Source: Luteolibacter yonseiensis (lineage in GTDB: Bacteria; Verrucomicrobiota; Verrucomicrobiia; Verrucomicrobiales; Akkermansiaceae). Taken from it: DNA of 64,000 bases. The stretch lies in the NCBI RefSeq assembly GCF_016595465.1, contig NZ_JAENIK010000011.1, forward strand, positions 124,001 to 188,000, given 5' to 3'. The notes beneath the pieces are model-generated. The model saw only the letters and a list, made by a program, of their open reading frames with translations. It did not search any database and had not been told where the DNA came from. A program made the translations under genes and the position numbers. Below, piece after piece: positions 8,011-15,856 of this stretch (position 1 is the stretch's first letter; every line of letters starts with the position of its first letter).

Positions 8011-8613
8011 ATGAAACCGCGTTTCTCCGCGCCTCACGGCGGAAATAACAAACAAGCCCGCGAAAACCGCCACGTCCAGACGGTGGAAACCATCACGCCA
8101 TCGCTGGATGAGGATGACCTGATGGCGATCGTCGCGGAGCAGAAGGAGCCTTTCATTCTCATCCTCGACTGTGTGCAGGACCCGCACAACCTCGGAGCCA
8201 TCCTCCGCACCGCGGACGCCGCCGGCGTGCACGCCGTGGTCGCGCCAAAGGACAAGGCGGTCGGCATCACCGAGACCGTGCGGCGTGTGTCCGTCGGGGC
8301 GGCGGATCACGTGCCCTTCGCGCAAGTCACCAATCTCGCCCGCACCATGGAAAAGCTGAAGGCCGCCGGTCTCTGGCTCGTCGGCACGTCGGACCATGCG
8401 ACCGCGAAGTCCATCTACGATCTCGATCTGAAGGGTCCGCTCGCCATCGTGCTGGGAGCGGAGGAAAAAGGCATGCGCCGCCTGACCGAGGAAAATTGTG
8501 ATTTTCTCGCCTCCATTCCGATGGCGGGAAAGGTCGAGTGCCTGAACGTCTCCGTCGCTACCGGTGTCTGCGTCTTCGAGGCGGTGCGCCAGCGCCGGGT
8601 GGCCCATGAATGA
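8011..8613 (+). CDS. SpoU/TrmH-family RNA 2'-O-methyltransferase (RlmB-like)
   Basis: At 200 residues this is mostly the SPOUT catalytic domain with a short N-terminal part, so it is shorter than typical RlmB (about 245). Motifs are clear: 'LDCVQDPHNLGAILRTADAAG' region (motif 1), 'LGAEEKGMRRLTEENCD' (motif 2) and 'NVSVATGVCVFEAVRQ' (motif 3), which form the trefoil-knot SAM site. It probably methylates a ribose in 23S rRNA. ATG 8011 has an AGGA 8 bases upstream. The next gene starts inside its last codons (8-base overlap), so the two are translationally coupled. Confidence 0.9.
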   Translation: MKPRFSAPHGGNNKQARENRHVQTVETITPSLDEDDLMAIVAEQKEPFILILDCVQDPHNLGAILRTADAAGVHAVVAPKDKAVGITETVRRVSVGAADHVPFAQVTNLARTMEKLKAAGLWLVGTSDHATAKSIYDLDLKGPLAIVLGAEEKGMRRLTEENCDFLASIPMAGKVECLNVSVATGVCVFEAVRQRRVAHE

Positions 8614-9406
8614 ACCCGTCCGGGTTCTCTCAGATCTCCATCTCGGCCACAAGGTCTCGCGCATCCGTGAGGTTTCCACCCTGCGACCGCTCATCGCCGG
8701 AGCAGGGACCGTCATTTTCAATGGCGACACCTGGCAGGAACTCGCCCGTGTTTATTTCCAACATTCGTCCGCCATGCTCGCGGAGCTGAAGGAACTATGC
8801 CGCGAGGAAGGTGCCGAAGCGGTTTTCCTCCCCGGCAATCACGATCCCGGTTGGACCGGTCCCGGCTGGGTGGAACTGGCGGGCGGCAGGATCATCGTCA
8901 CCCATGGTGACGCGCTGCTCTTCGACGGCTCACCGTGGAAACGCGAGATCCTCGTCAACAACGGGCGCGTGAAGGAGCTATGGGACCGGTTTCCCCATGC
9001 GCATGAAGACATCGGTCAACGCCTGGAGGTCGCCCGTGCCGTGGCCAGCGAACTGCGTTCGGTGGAATACCCGAGCGGACGCAAGTTCATCCTCCGTGCC
9101 ATGGATGCGGTGTTCCCTCCCATGCGGGCGGTGAAAATGATCGAGTCCTGGCTCACCCAGGGGACGGAGGGGGACAAATTCTGCGCCAATTATTTTCCGA
9201 ATGCGGAGATGCTCGTCATCGGCCACTTCCATCACCGGGGAAGCTGGTTGAGGAACGGCCGCCGCATCATCAACACCGGGTCGTTCATGCCGCCGGGTCG
9301 ATCCCACTGGGTCGAGTGGAATGATGGCTGGCTCAGCCATGGCGTGATCGAGGAATCCTCGGGGATTTGGCAAAAAGGAGAAACGCACGAGGTCTGGCGC
9401 TTCTGA
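8606..9406 (+). CDS. calcineurin-like metallophosphoesterase
   Basis: This 266-residue protein has all five metal motifs of the family in order: 'SDLHLGH', 'FNGDTW', 'LPGNHD', 'THGDA' and 'IGHFHHRG'. The layout resembles LpxH-type UDP-diacylglucosamine hydrolases, but the spacing and C-terminus do not let me name the substrate. It starts 8 bases before the stop of the upstream RNA methyltransferase gene, so translation is coupled. A tRNA gene on the other strand follows. Confidence 0.88.
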   Translation: MNEPVRVLSDLHLGHKVSRIREVSTLRPLIAGAGTVIFNGDTWQELARVYFQHSSAMLAELKELCREEGAEAVFLPGNHDPGWTGPGWVELAGGRIIVTHGDALLFDGSPWKREILVNNGRVKELWDRFPHAHEDIGQRLEVARAVASELRSVEYPSGRKFILRAMDAVFPPMRAVKMIESWLTQGTEGDKFCANYFPNAEMLVIGHFHHRGSWLRNGRRIINTGSFMPPGRSHWVEWNDGWLSHGVIEESSGIWQKGETHEVWRF

Positions 9407-9428
9407 AAGCCCTCCACATGGAGGAAAA

Positions 9429-9503
9429 TGGTACACGAGGACGGGATCGAACCGCCGACCAATCCGGTGTAAGCGGACCGCTCTACCGCTGAGCTACTCG
9501 TGC
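9429..9503 (-). tRNA. tRNA-Val (anticodon TAC)
   Basis: The minus strand folds into a full cloverleaf. The acceptor GCACGAG pairs with CTCGTGT (one G-U), the D arm is GCTC/GAGC, the anticodon stem is GTCCG/CGGAT with loop CTTACAC (anticodon TAC), and the T arm is GGCGG/CCGTC with loop TTCGATC. The discriminator is A and the CCA end is encoded. Confidence 0.96.
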
Positions 9504-9650
9504 ACGGCAGGTGCGCAAGCTGCCGGAGGATTTTGCCAAGATCAAGCGAAAGATCCGCGGGCTTCCGATCATTCCCGTTCCTTTCATATTTTCCATTCCG
9601 CTCATGCGGGCTTGCGGCCAACCCCGCCCGGTGGTTGTCTCCCCGCACGA

Positions 9651-10115
9651 ATGCATTTGCGCCTCTCAGATCAGGAACTCGCCACACTTGTGGAAATGGT
9701 CAGCCTCGCGGCGAACGTCGCGTCATGGAACCAGAAGGAATCCGCGAACGACCAGGTCACAGCATTCGAGAATCTTGAAAGCAAGATCCTCGAGAAAGCG
9801 GGCCATTCCGGCTTGGGCGATTGGATCGAATTCGACGAGGAAACCCAGCGCTTCCGCGTCAAGGCGGACAAGGAGGAAGGCCTGTTCTATCACGAGTGCT
9901 ACGAGGAGTTCCGTAACGAAAGTTTTTGGGACGAACTCGCCGTGCGCCTTTCGGACCGGGATCTCGCCCGCGCCATCGGCTTCGATGTCTGGGAAAAACT
10001 CAGCGAGGAAGAACGCCGCGCCCGCACCGTCGCTTGGGAGAAGCGTTACTGGGAGGAGTTTTCAAAGCGCGGGGTCGAGCGGGTCGTGGTGGTGACTCCG
10101 CCGGGGGAGGGGTGA
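9651..10115 (+). CDS. conserved hypothetical protein
   Basis: This 154-residue cytoplasmic-looking protein is very acidic and has no membrane segment. The sequence is helical: N-terminal 'LSDQELATLVEMVSLAANV', then a region rich in E/D/W/F ('GLFYHECYEEFRNESFWDEL' region) and a C-terminal 'WEKLSEEERRARTVAWEKRYW'. I do not recognise a family. The ATG at 9651 was chosen over an upstream start because the protein's regular helical pattern begins there. It is convergent with accD, 79 bases apart. Confidence 0.7.
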   Translation: MHLRLSDQELATLVEMVSLAANVASWNQKESANDQVTAFENLESKILEKAGHSGLGDWIEFDEETQRFRVKADKEEGLFYHECYEEFRNESFWDELAVRLSDRDLARAIGFDVWEKLSEEERRARTVAWEKRYWEEFSKRGVERVVVVTPPGEG

Positions 10116-10194
10116 TCTCCCGGATGATGGTAATTTGTTCCCAGCCGTCTTGCTGCGATCCAAAGCGAGGTGACGCCACGGCTCCCCGAATTTC

Positions 10195-11025
10195 TCACTG
10201 CGGCATCATGTACGCCAGCAGGCTGCCAAGCCGCTCCCGCAGTTTCGTCCGCGGCACGATGGCGTCGATGAGGCCGTGCTCCAACATGAACTCCGCCGTT
10301 TGGAAACCGGGCGGCAGGTTCTGGTGGGTCGTTTCCTTGACCACGCGCGGGCCGGCGAAACCGATCATGCACTTCGGCTCGGCCAGGTTGATGTCGCCGA
10401 TGGTGGCGAAGGAGGCGGTCACACCGCCGGTGGTCGGATGGGTCAGCAGCGAGATGTAAGGCAGCTTCGCTTCGGACAGGCGGGCCAGCGCGCCGCAGGT
10501 CTTCGCCATCTGCATCAGGGAAAGCATGCCCTCCTGCATGCGTGCGCCGGAGGAGGCCGAGACGATGATGACACCGCGTTTTTCCGCGATGGCGGTCTCG
10601 ATGGCGCGGGTGATTTTCTCGCCGACGACGGAGCCCATCGATCCGGCGAAGAATTTGAAATCCATCACCGCGATCATCGCCTTCTGGCCGTCGATCGTGA
10701 GACGGCCGGAGATCACCGCATCGTCCAGACCGGTCTTTTCCCGCAGTGCCGCGGTCTTCGCTTCGTAACCGGCGAAGCCCAGCGGATTGGCGGAAACGAG
10801 GCCCGCTTCCGTTTCCTCGAACGATCCCTCGTCCGCCAGCATCGCGATGCGCTCGCGTGAATCGATGAGGAAATGGTGGCTGCAATGCACACAGACGTGG
10901 AGGTTCTGCTTGAGTTCGAGCGTATGGATCAGCGCGCCGCAGTCCGGACATTTCACCCAAAGTCCTTCGGGCATGTCTTCACGTCGGTCGAGGCTGCGCA
11001 GGCGGGGTTTGCTGAAAATACCCAT
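10195..11025 (-). CDS. accD: acetyl-CoA carboxylase carboxyltransferase subunit beta
   Basis: This 276-residue protein carries the AccD N-terminal zinc ribbon (C26-x2-C29 ... C45-x2-C48 in 'VKCPDCG' and 'HVCVHCSHH'). The crotonase-type core follows, with 'ASSGARMQEGMLSLMQMAK' and 'HPTTGGVTASFA'. It moves the carboxyl group from biotin to acetyl-CoA in the first step of fatty acid synthesis, with AccA as partner. accA is not in the window. The gene stands alone, divergent from rsgA across 290 bases. Confidence 0.96.
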   Translation of the reverse strand: MGIFSKPRLRSLDRREDMPEGLWVKCPDCGALIHTLELKQNLHVCVHCSHHFLIDSRERIAMLADEGSFEETEAGLVSANPLGFAGYEAKTAALREKTGLDDAVISGRLTIDGQKAMIAVMDFKFFAGSMGSVVGEKITRAIETAIAEKRGVIIVSASSGARMQEGMLSLMQMAKTCGALARLSEAKLPYISLLTHPTTGGVTASFATIGDINLAEPKCMIGFAGPRVVKETTHQNLPPGFQTAEFMLEHGLIDAIVPRTKLRERLGSLLAYMMPQ

Positions 11026-11315
11026 AAAATTTGAAAGTTGCTGGAGATCGGGAGGCGTCGTGTCGGACCGCTCGCGACCGACACGCTAGCGACGGCGTTC
11101 CCCCACGACAACCCCCTTTTGAAAGTTCTCTGCCGGAAAATGGCGGATTTCCCCGGTGGGTCGGGGGCCTGGAAGGCGGACAAACCGGAATTTTTCTTTT
11201 CGAGCCGGGGTGGCTTCCGGGCGCCGGAGGCGGAACCGGTCCGATGACACCGTTCTGGAATCACTTATGAACGCAGGAATCGACAGCCGCCCGTCTTGCG
11301 CTAGATTGGGCGCGG
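11026..11315. other. divergent spacer between accD and rsgA
   Basis: This 290-base spacer must hold the promoters of both flanking genes. I could not pick convincing -10/-35 pairs, and I see no RNA gene, repeat or small coding frame in it. Confidence 0.5.
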
Positions 11316-12416
11316 ATGACCTTGAAAGAACTTGGATGGAACGACGATTTGGAAAAAGCCCACGCGGCCTTCGCGGGAAAGGGCTGGATCCCCGCGCGGC
11401 TGATCCGCGAGACGGTCATCAACTACGGCGCGTTCATCAAGGGGGGCGACGAAATCGACGTCGTGCTCTGCGGCCGGGTCTGGCATGAGGCCGCCTGCGA
11501 CGCGGATCTGCCTGCCGTGGGCGACTGGGTGATGATCGAGCTCGGCGATGAAAACCATCCGTCGGTCATCCGGGCGATGCTGCCGAGACGGACGTGTTTC
11601 TCGCGGAAGATGCCGGGCAACAGCAGCCAGGCGCAGGTTATCGGGGCGAACATCGACATCGTCACCGTTGTCACGGACGCGGGGGCGGACTTCAACATCC
11701 GCCGCATGGAGCGCTATTTCATGCTCATCGGCCGCAGCGGTGCGAAGGCACTGGTTCTGGTGAACAAGTCCGACCTCCTTCCCATCGAGCAAAGCCAGGC
11801 CGCGGCGGCGGAGATCGCGGCCCTGTGGGACGGTGCCAGCGTGCACGTCACCAGCGCGGTGAGCGGGCAGGGGCTCAAGGTGCTCAAGAAATACATCAAG
11901 AAGGGGACCACCATGTGCATCGTGGGCTCCAGCGGGGTTGGAAAGTCCACCCTGGTGAACCAGCTCTATGGTGACGACTGGCAGTGGACCGGCGAGGTGA
12001 ACGAGATCACCGGCAAAGGCCGCCACACCACCACCTCCCGCGAGCTCGTCCCGCTGCGGAACGGCGGCATGCTCATTGACAACCCGGGCATGCGCGAAAT
12101 CCAGATGTGGACGGATGAGAGCACGCTGCGCGACAGTTTCGCGGATGTCACCGCGCTCGCCGCGGATTGCAAGTTCTCGGACTGCAGCCACCGCAAGGAC
12201 GCGAAATGTGCCATCCGCGCCGCCGTGGAGGCGGGTACGCTCGACGCCGGGCGTTATGAAAATTTCCTCAATCTCGAAAACGAGATCGCCGCGCTCAAGA
12301 AACGCTCCGAGAAGCGCCAGATGGCCGTCGAACGCTGGGCGAAACGCAACAGCGTGAAGGCCCGCAATCTGGCGGACCGGATCCAACTGGAAAAGGACGA
12401 CCGCGGCGACGTGTGA
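11316..12416 (+). CDS. rsgA: ribosome small-subunit-dependent GTPase A
   Basis: This 366-residue circularly permuted GTPase acts in late 30S maturation. It has an N-terminal OB-fold, then G4 'NKSD' (150-153) before G1 'GSSGVGKS' (204-211), and G3 'DNPG' (255-258). That permuted order defines the family. The C-terminal zinc finger is C285, C290, H292 and C298 in 'CKFSDCSHRKDAKC'. The MscS-type gene begins 17 bases downstream, so the two may share a transcript. Confidence 0.95.
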   Translation: MTLKELGWNDDLEKAHAAFAGKGWIPARLIRETVINYGAFIKGGDEIDVVLCGRVWHEAACDADLPAVGDWVMIELGDENHPSVIRAMLPRRTCFSRKMPGNSSQAQVIGANIDIVTVVTDAGADFNIRRMERYFMLIGRSGAKALVLVNKSDLLPIEQSQAAAAEIAALWDGASVHVTSAVSGQGLKVLKKYIKKGTTMCIVGSSGVGKSTLVNQLYGDDWQWTGEVNEITGKGRHTTTSRELVPLRNGGMLIDNPGMREIQMWTDESTLRDSFADVTALAADCKFSDCSHRKDAKCAIRAAVEAGTLDAGRYENFLNLENEIAALKKRSEKRQMAVERWAKRNSVKARNLADRIQLEKDDRGDV

Positions 12417-12433
12417 GCAAGGAACCCGGAGCC

Positions 12434-14776
12434 ATGTTGTTTCAAAAAACTTCCTTCAAGCTGAAGCTGGCCTGCCTGCTCGCGGCCGTGCTCGCTTTTT
12501 CCAACGAATCTCCCGCCGATGCGCCGGGGCTGAAAAAGGTGTTGGAAAGCATGGGGGACCAGAAGTCCACACCCTCCGGGGAAAAACCGGATGACCGTCT
12601 GGCCCGCCTCCAGCAGTGGAGAAAGGAAGGGGCCGAGTCCATCGCCCGGTTCGATGATCCCGCGGCGGCGGCTTCGCTGCCCGCCGGCATCACGCCCCAG
12701 GATCTGGAAGAGCGCCGGAATGAGGCGGAGCAGACGGTCCAGAACATCGACAGGTATCTCAAGTCGCTGGATGTGGCGGTTTCCGAAAGCAAGGCTCTGG
12801 AGGCCACCCGCAAGGAGACGGATGCCTGGGTAGGCTTCAAGGAGCTTCCTCCCTACTCGATCCTCATGCTCGACGAACTGCGGAACGAGCAGGATGCCAT
12901 GCGCGGCAAGCTTTCGTCCCATGAGTCGTCGATGGTCGTCTTCCAGCGTGCTCTCGCCCCGTTGCTGGTGGAAACGCGGGCGAACGAGGAGGCCGCGAAC
13001 AAGCTGCCGGTCGATGGGGATGATGCCGTGAAGTGGAGGCGGGACGCCTCGCAGGCCAAGGCCCGGCAGTTCGCGGTGCGTGTCGGTTTGATCCAGACCA
13101 GCTGCGAAATTCTCGGCTACCAGATAGAAAGCACCAGGGCCGAGCTCGCGCTGCTGGACCGGAAAATCAAGATCGCCCGCTCAAGCACCCGGTTCGGCAA
13201 GGAAGATCTGGCGAAGATCGAATCCGCCAGCTCCGAGAGAAAAGCGGCGCTCACCAAGGAACTCGACGCGGTCCAGAAGCGCCAGAAATCCGCCACCACG
13301 GCGCGCAAGCAGGAACAATCGGCGCTTGATGCCCTGCTTGCCTCCGCTCCGGAGGGGAAAGCGCCGGAGGGCCTCGACCTCGCGAAATTCCGGATGGATC
13401 TCGCGAACGAGCGGGTGGACACCCTTGAAGCCGTGGCCGAGGCGTTTGAAAACCTCCGCCAGTTGGAAGCCATGATCCTCAGCTCCTATCAGGAGCGGAA
13501 GTCCTGGTATGACGCCGCCAAGCCGGACTCCCGCACGAAATCACTGCTCGCATTGCGTGATCTGCGGGACCGCCTCAATGCTTGGCAGGTTTTCATCGAG
13601 AACGAGATTTCCGGCATCAATGCGGATCTGAGCAGGCTGGATTCGCGCTACGCCTCGACCGATCCGTCCGACCCGAAAGCTCCCTTGATGGCCGAGCAAA
13701 GGAAGGGCAAGGCGGAGAAGCTCGCGGTCTTCCAGCGGATTTCCCGTTCCGTCGGAAGCCACTTGAAACTTCTGGAACGGTGGATCGTGGATTTCACACC
13801 GAGGGATAAGAAGACGATCAACCAGCAGCTCACCGAATCCGCCACCGAGGCCTGGGATCTGTTGCTGCGGATCTGGTCCTTCGAGGTCACGAGTTCGGAG
13901 GAAAAGGTGGAGGTCCAGGGGCAGGTCATCACCACCAAGGTGCCGGTCACGCTGGGCGGGTTGCTGCGGGCGCTGTTCTTTTTCACCATCGGTTACGCCA
14001 TCCTCGCAAGGATCGCGAACCGGATCCAGGGCACCATCACCCGCCGTGGCCACATCGCGGAAGCGCAGGCGAAGACGTTGAGGAACTGGGCGATGATCGT
14101 GGCCGCCGTCTTCCTGGCGATCGGCACGCTTTCGCTGCTGAAAATCCCGATCACCATCTTCGCCTTCTTCGGGGGCGCGCTCGCCATCGGTCTTGGTTTC
14201 GGTTCGCAGACCCTCATCAAGAATTTCATCTGCGGCATCATCGTGCTTTTCGAGCGCAAGATCCGCGTGGGCGACATCGTGGACGTGGGCGGGCTGTCCG
14301 GAACCGTCTCGGAAATCAACACCCGTTCCTCCGTCCTGCGCGGTGGCGACGGCAAGGAGACGCTGGTGCCGAATTCGTTTTTCCTCGAAAACCGGATCAC
14401 GAACCTGACGCTGTCCAACCGGCGGGTGCGGCGCACGCTTTCGGTGCGGGTCGCGCACGGATCCTCCCCGCAGACGGTCAGCACCATTATCAAGGAATGC
14501 GTGGAGCGTCATGGATTGATCCTGAAAGAGCCCGCGCCGGTCATCACCTTCGAGGACATTACGGACAACGCCTATGTCTTCACCGCCTTCTACTGGACGG
14601 AGTTCAACGACAAGACGAATGGCGACGTCGTGGCCAGTGACATCCGTTTCATGCTGGAGAAGCGCTTTTCCGAAGCCGGCATCGAATTCGCCGGTGCCAA
14701 ACAGGACTTTCCGGTGCGCACCGACCAACCTCTCCAGCTCGAATGGATCGGCAACTCCAACAGTCCGCTGGCATGA
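12434..14776 (+). CDS. MscS-type mechanosensitive ion channel with long periplasmic coiled-coil region
   Basis: This is a 780-residue protein with three parts. A signal peptide (about residues 6-25) leads to a roughly 480-residue Gln/Glu/Lys-rich region predicted as coiled coil. An MscS core follows: transmembrane segments near 515-535 and 555-575, a pore helix with 'FGGALAIGLGFGSQTLIKN', and the cytoplasmic beta domain with 'VGDIVDVGGLSGTVSEI'. MscS channels release solutes on hypo-osmotic shock; the big N-terminal region resembles MscK/MscM types. The ATG at 12434 has AAGGAA 10 bases upstream, better than a GTG at 12413. Its stop overlaps the ribD start (ATGA). Confidence 0.9.
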   Translation: MLFQKTSFKLKLACLLAAVLAFSNESPADAPGLKKVLESMGDQKSTPSGEKPDDRLARLQQWRKEGAESIARFDDPAAAASLPAGITPQDLEERRNEAEQTVQNIDRYLKSLDVAVSESKALEATRKETDAWVGFKELPPYSILMLDELRNEQDAMRGKLSSHESSMVVFQRALAPLLVETRANEEAANKLPVDGDDAVKWRRDASQAKARQFAVRVGLIQTSCEILGYQIESTRAELALLDRKIKIARSSTRFGKEDLAKIESASSERKAALTKELDAVQKRQKSATTARKQEQSALDALLASAPEGKAPEGLDLAKFRMDLANERVDTLEAVAEAFENLRQLEAMILSSYQERKSWYDAAKPDSRTKSLLALRDLRDRLNAWQVFIENEISGINADLSRLDSRYASTDPSDPKAPLMAEQRKGKAEKLAVFQRISRSVGSHLKLLERWIVDFTPRDKKTINQQLTESATEAWDLLLRIWSFEVTSSEEKVEVQGQVITTKVPVTLGGLLRALFFFTIGYAILARIANRIQGTITRRGHIAEAQAKTLRNWAMIVAAVFLAIGTLSLLKIPITIFAFFGGALAIGLGFGSQTLIKNFICGIIVLFERKIRVGDIVDVGGLSGTVSEINTRSSVLRGGDGKETLVPNSFFLENRITNLTLSNRRVRRTLSVRVAHGSSPQTVSTIIKECVERHGLILKEPAPVITFEDITDNAYVFTAFYWTEFNDKTNGDVVASDIRFMLEKRFSEAGIEFAGAKQDFPVRTDQPLQLEWIGNSNSPLA

Positions 14777-15789
14777 GTGATGACGTGCTCCGGATGCGGG
14801 CGGCGCTGGACGAAGCCCGGAAAGGGATCGGCCGGACCGCGCCGAATCCCCCGGTGGGCGCGGTGATCGTGAAGGATGGCGTGGTGTTGGGCAAAGGCTG
14901 GCACCGCAAGGCAGGGGAGCCCCACTCCGAGCGCGAGGCCCTTGCGGATGCCCGTGGCAAGGACGTCCGTGGTTCCACCATCTACGTCACGCTTGAGCCT
15001 TGTTCCACCCATGGCCGCACTCCTCCCTGCACCCAGGGCCTCATCGAGGCTGGAGTGAAACGGGTGGTTTACGCCTGTGTGGACCGCAACCCGGATCACG
15101 CCGGACGTGCGGACGAACTTCTGACCGCCGCAGGGATCGAGGTGGTCTCCGGTGTCTGCGCGGATGAGGCGGAAAAAATCCTCCGCCCGTTTTTCAAGGT
15201 TCGCGAGACCGGACTGCCATGGGTCATCTGGAAGACCGCGATGAGCCTCGATGGCCGCATCACCCGGCCGCCCGGCGAGGGCCAATGGCTCACCGGCGAT
15301 CTCGCCCGCGCGGACGTTCAGAAACTCCGCTCCACCGTGGACGCCATCCTGACCAGCGGCGAGACGGTGCGCCGTGACAATCCCGCGCTGACCATCCGCG
15401 TGCCGGAGTTGCTTGAAGGCCGCACCCAGCCGTGGCGCGTCGTCGCCACGGACAAGCCGGAAACGATGCCTTCGGACGCGCCGTTGTTTTCCGACGAATG
15501 GAAGGAACGGACCCTGATCCGTCCGCGTCATGATCTGGAAAAAACCCTGCGCGGCCTGGTGAAGGAGCAAGGCGTTCTCACCGTGATGGTGGAAGCCGGG
15601 GGCGTCTTTTCCGCCGCGCTCTTCGAAGCCGGACTCGTGGACGAGGCCGTCATCTATTACGCTCCGATTCTCTGCGGTGGTCCCTCGCCCGGATTGGCTG
15701 GGAATGGGCTGCGGGAGTCTCTGAAGATGGAGGAAGTGGAGTTCCGGCAGCTCGGGAATGATGTGAGGGTGAGCGGGCTGGTGAAATGA
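14773..15789 (+). CDS. ribD: bifunctional riboflavin biosynthesis deaminase/reductase
   Basis: This 338-residue protein has two domains. The N-terminal cytidine-deaminase-like domain has the zinc site H51-x-E53 ('PHSERE') and C77 ... C86 ('EPCSTHGRTPPC'). The C-terminal RibD reductase domain has 'WVIWKTAMSLDGRI', 'TGDLARADVQKLR' and 'VMVEAGG'. It performs the second and third steps of riboflavin synthesis. The ATG overlaps the stop of the MscS gene, so translation is coupled. No FMN riboswitch precedes it, and other rib genes are not in the window. Confidence 0.94.
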   Translation: MSDDVLRMRAALDEARKGIGRTAPNPPVGAVIVKDGVVLGKGWHRKAGEPHSEREALADARGKDVRGSTIYVTLEPCSTHGRTPPCTQGLIEAGVKRVVYACVDRNPDHAGRADELLTAAGIEVVSGVCADEAEKILRPFFKVRETGLPWVIWKTAMSLDGRITRPPGEGQWLTGDLARADVQKLRSTVDAILTSGETVRRDNPALTIRVPELLEGRTQPWRVVATDKPETMPSDAPLFSDEWKERTLIRPRHDLEKTLRGLVKEQGVLTVMVEAGGVFSAALFEAGLVDEAVIYYAPILCGGPSPGLAGNGLRESLKMEEVEFRQLGNDVRVSGLVK

Positions 15790-15856
15790 TCGTCGGAGCG
15801 GGGTTGCCTGACCCGCATTCTCGACACATCGGTTCGATCGGCTAGGTTGTCGGACT

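Noticed and set aside
7876..8730. Extension of the regulator upstream into one 458-codon frame
   Set aside because: The upstream part is antisense to the SpoU methyltransferase and has no family pattern; the regulator begins near 7875-7938.
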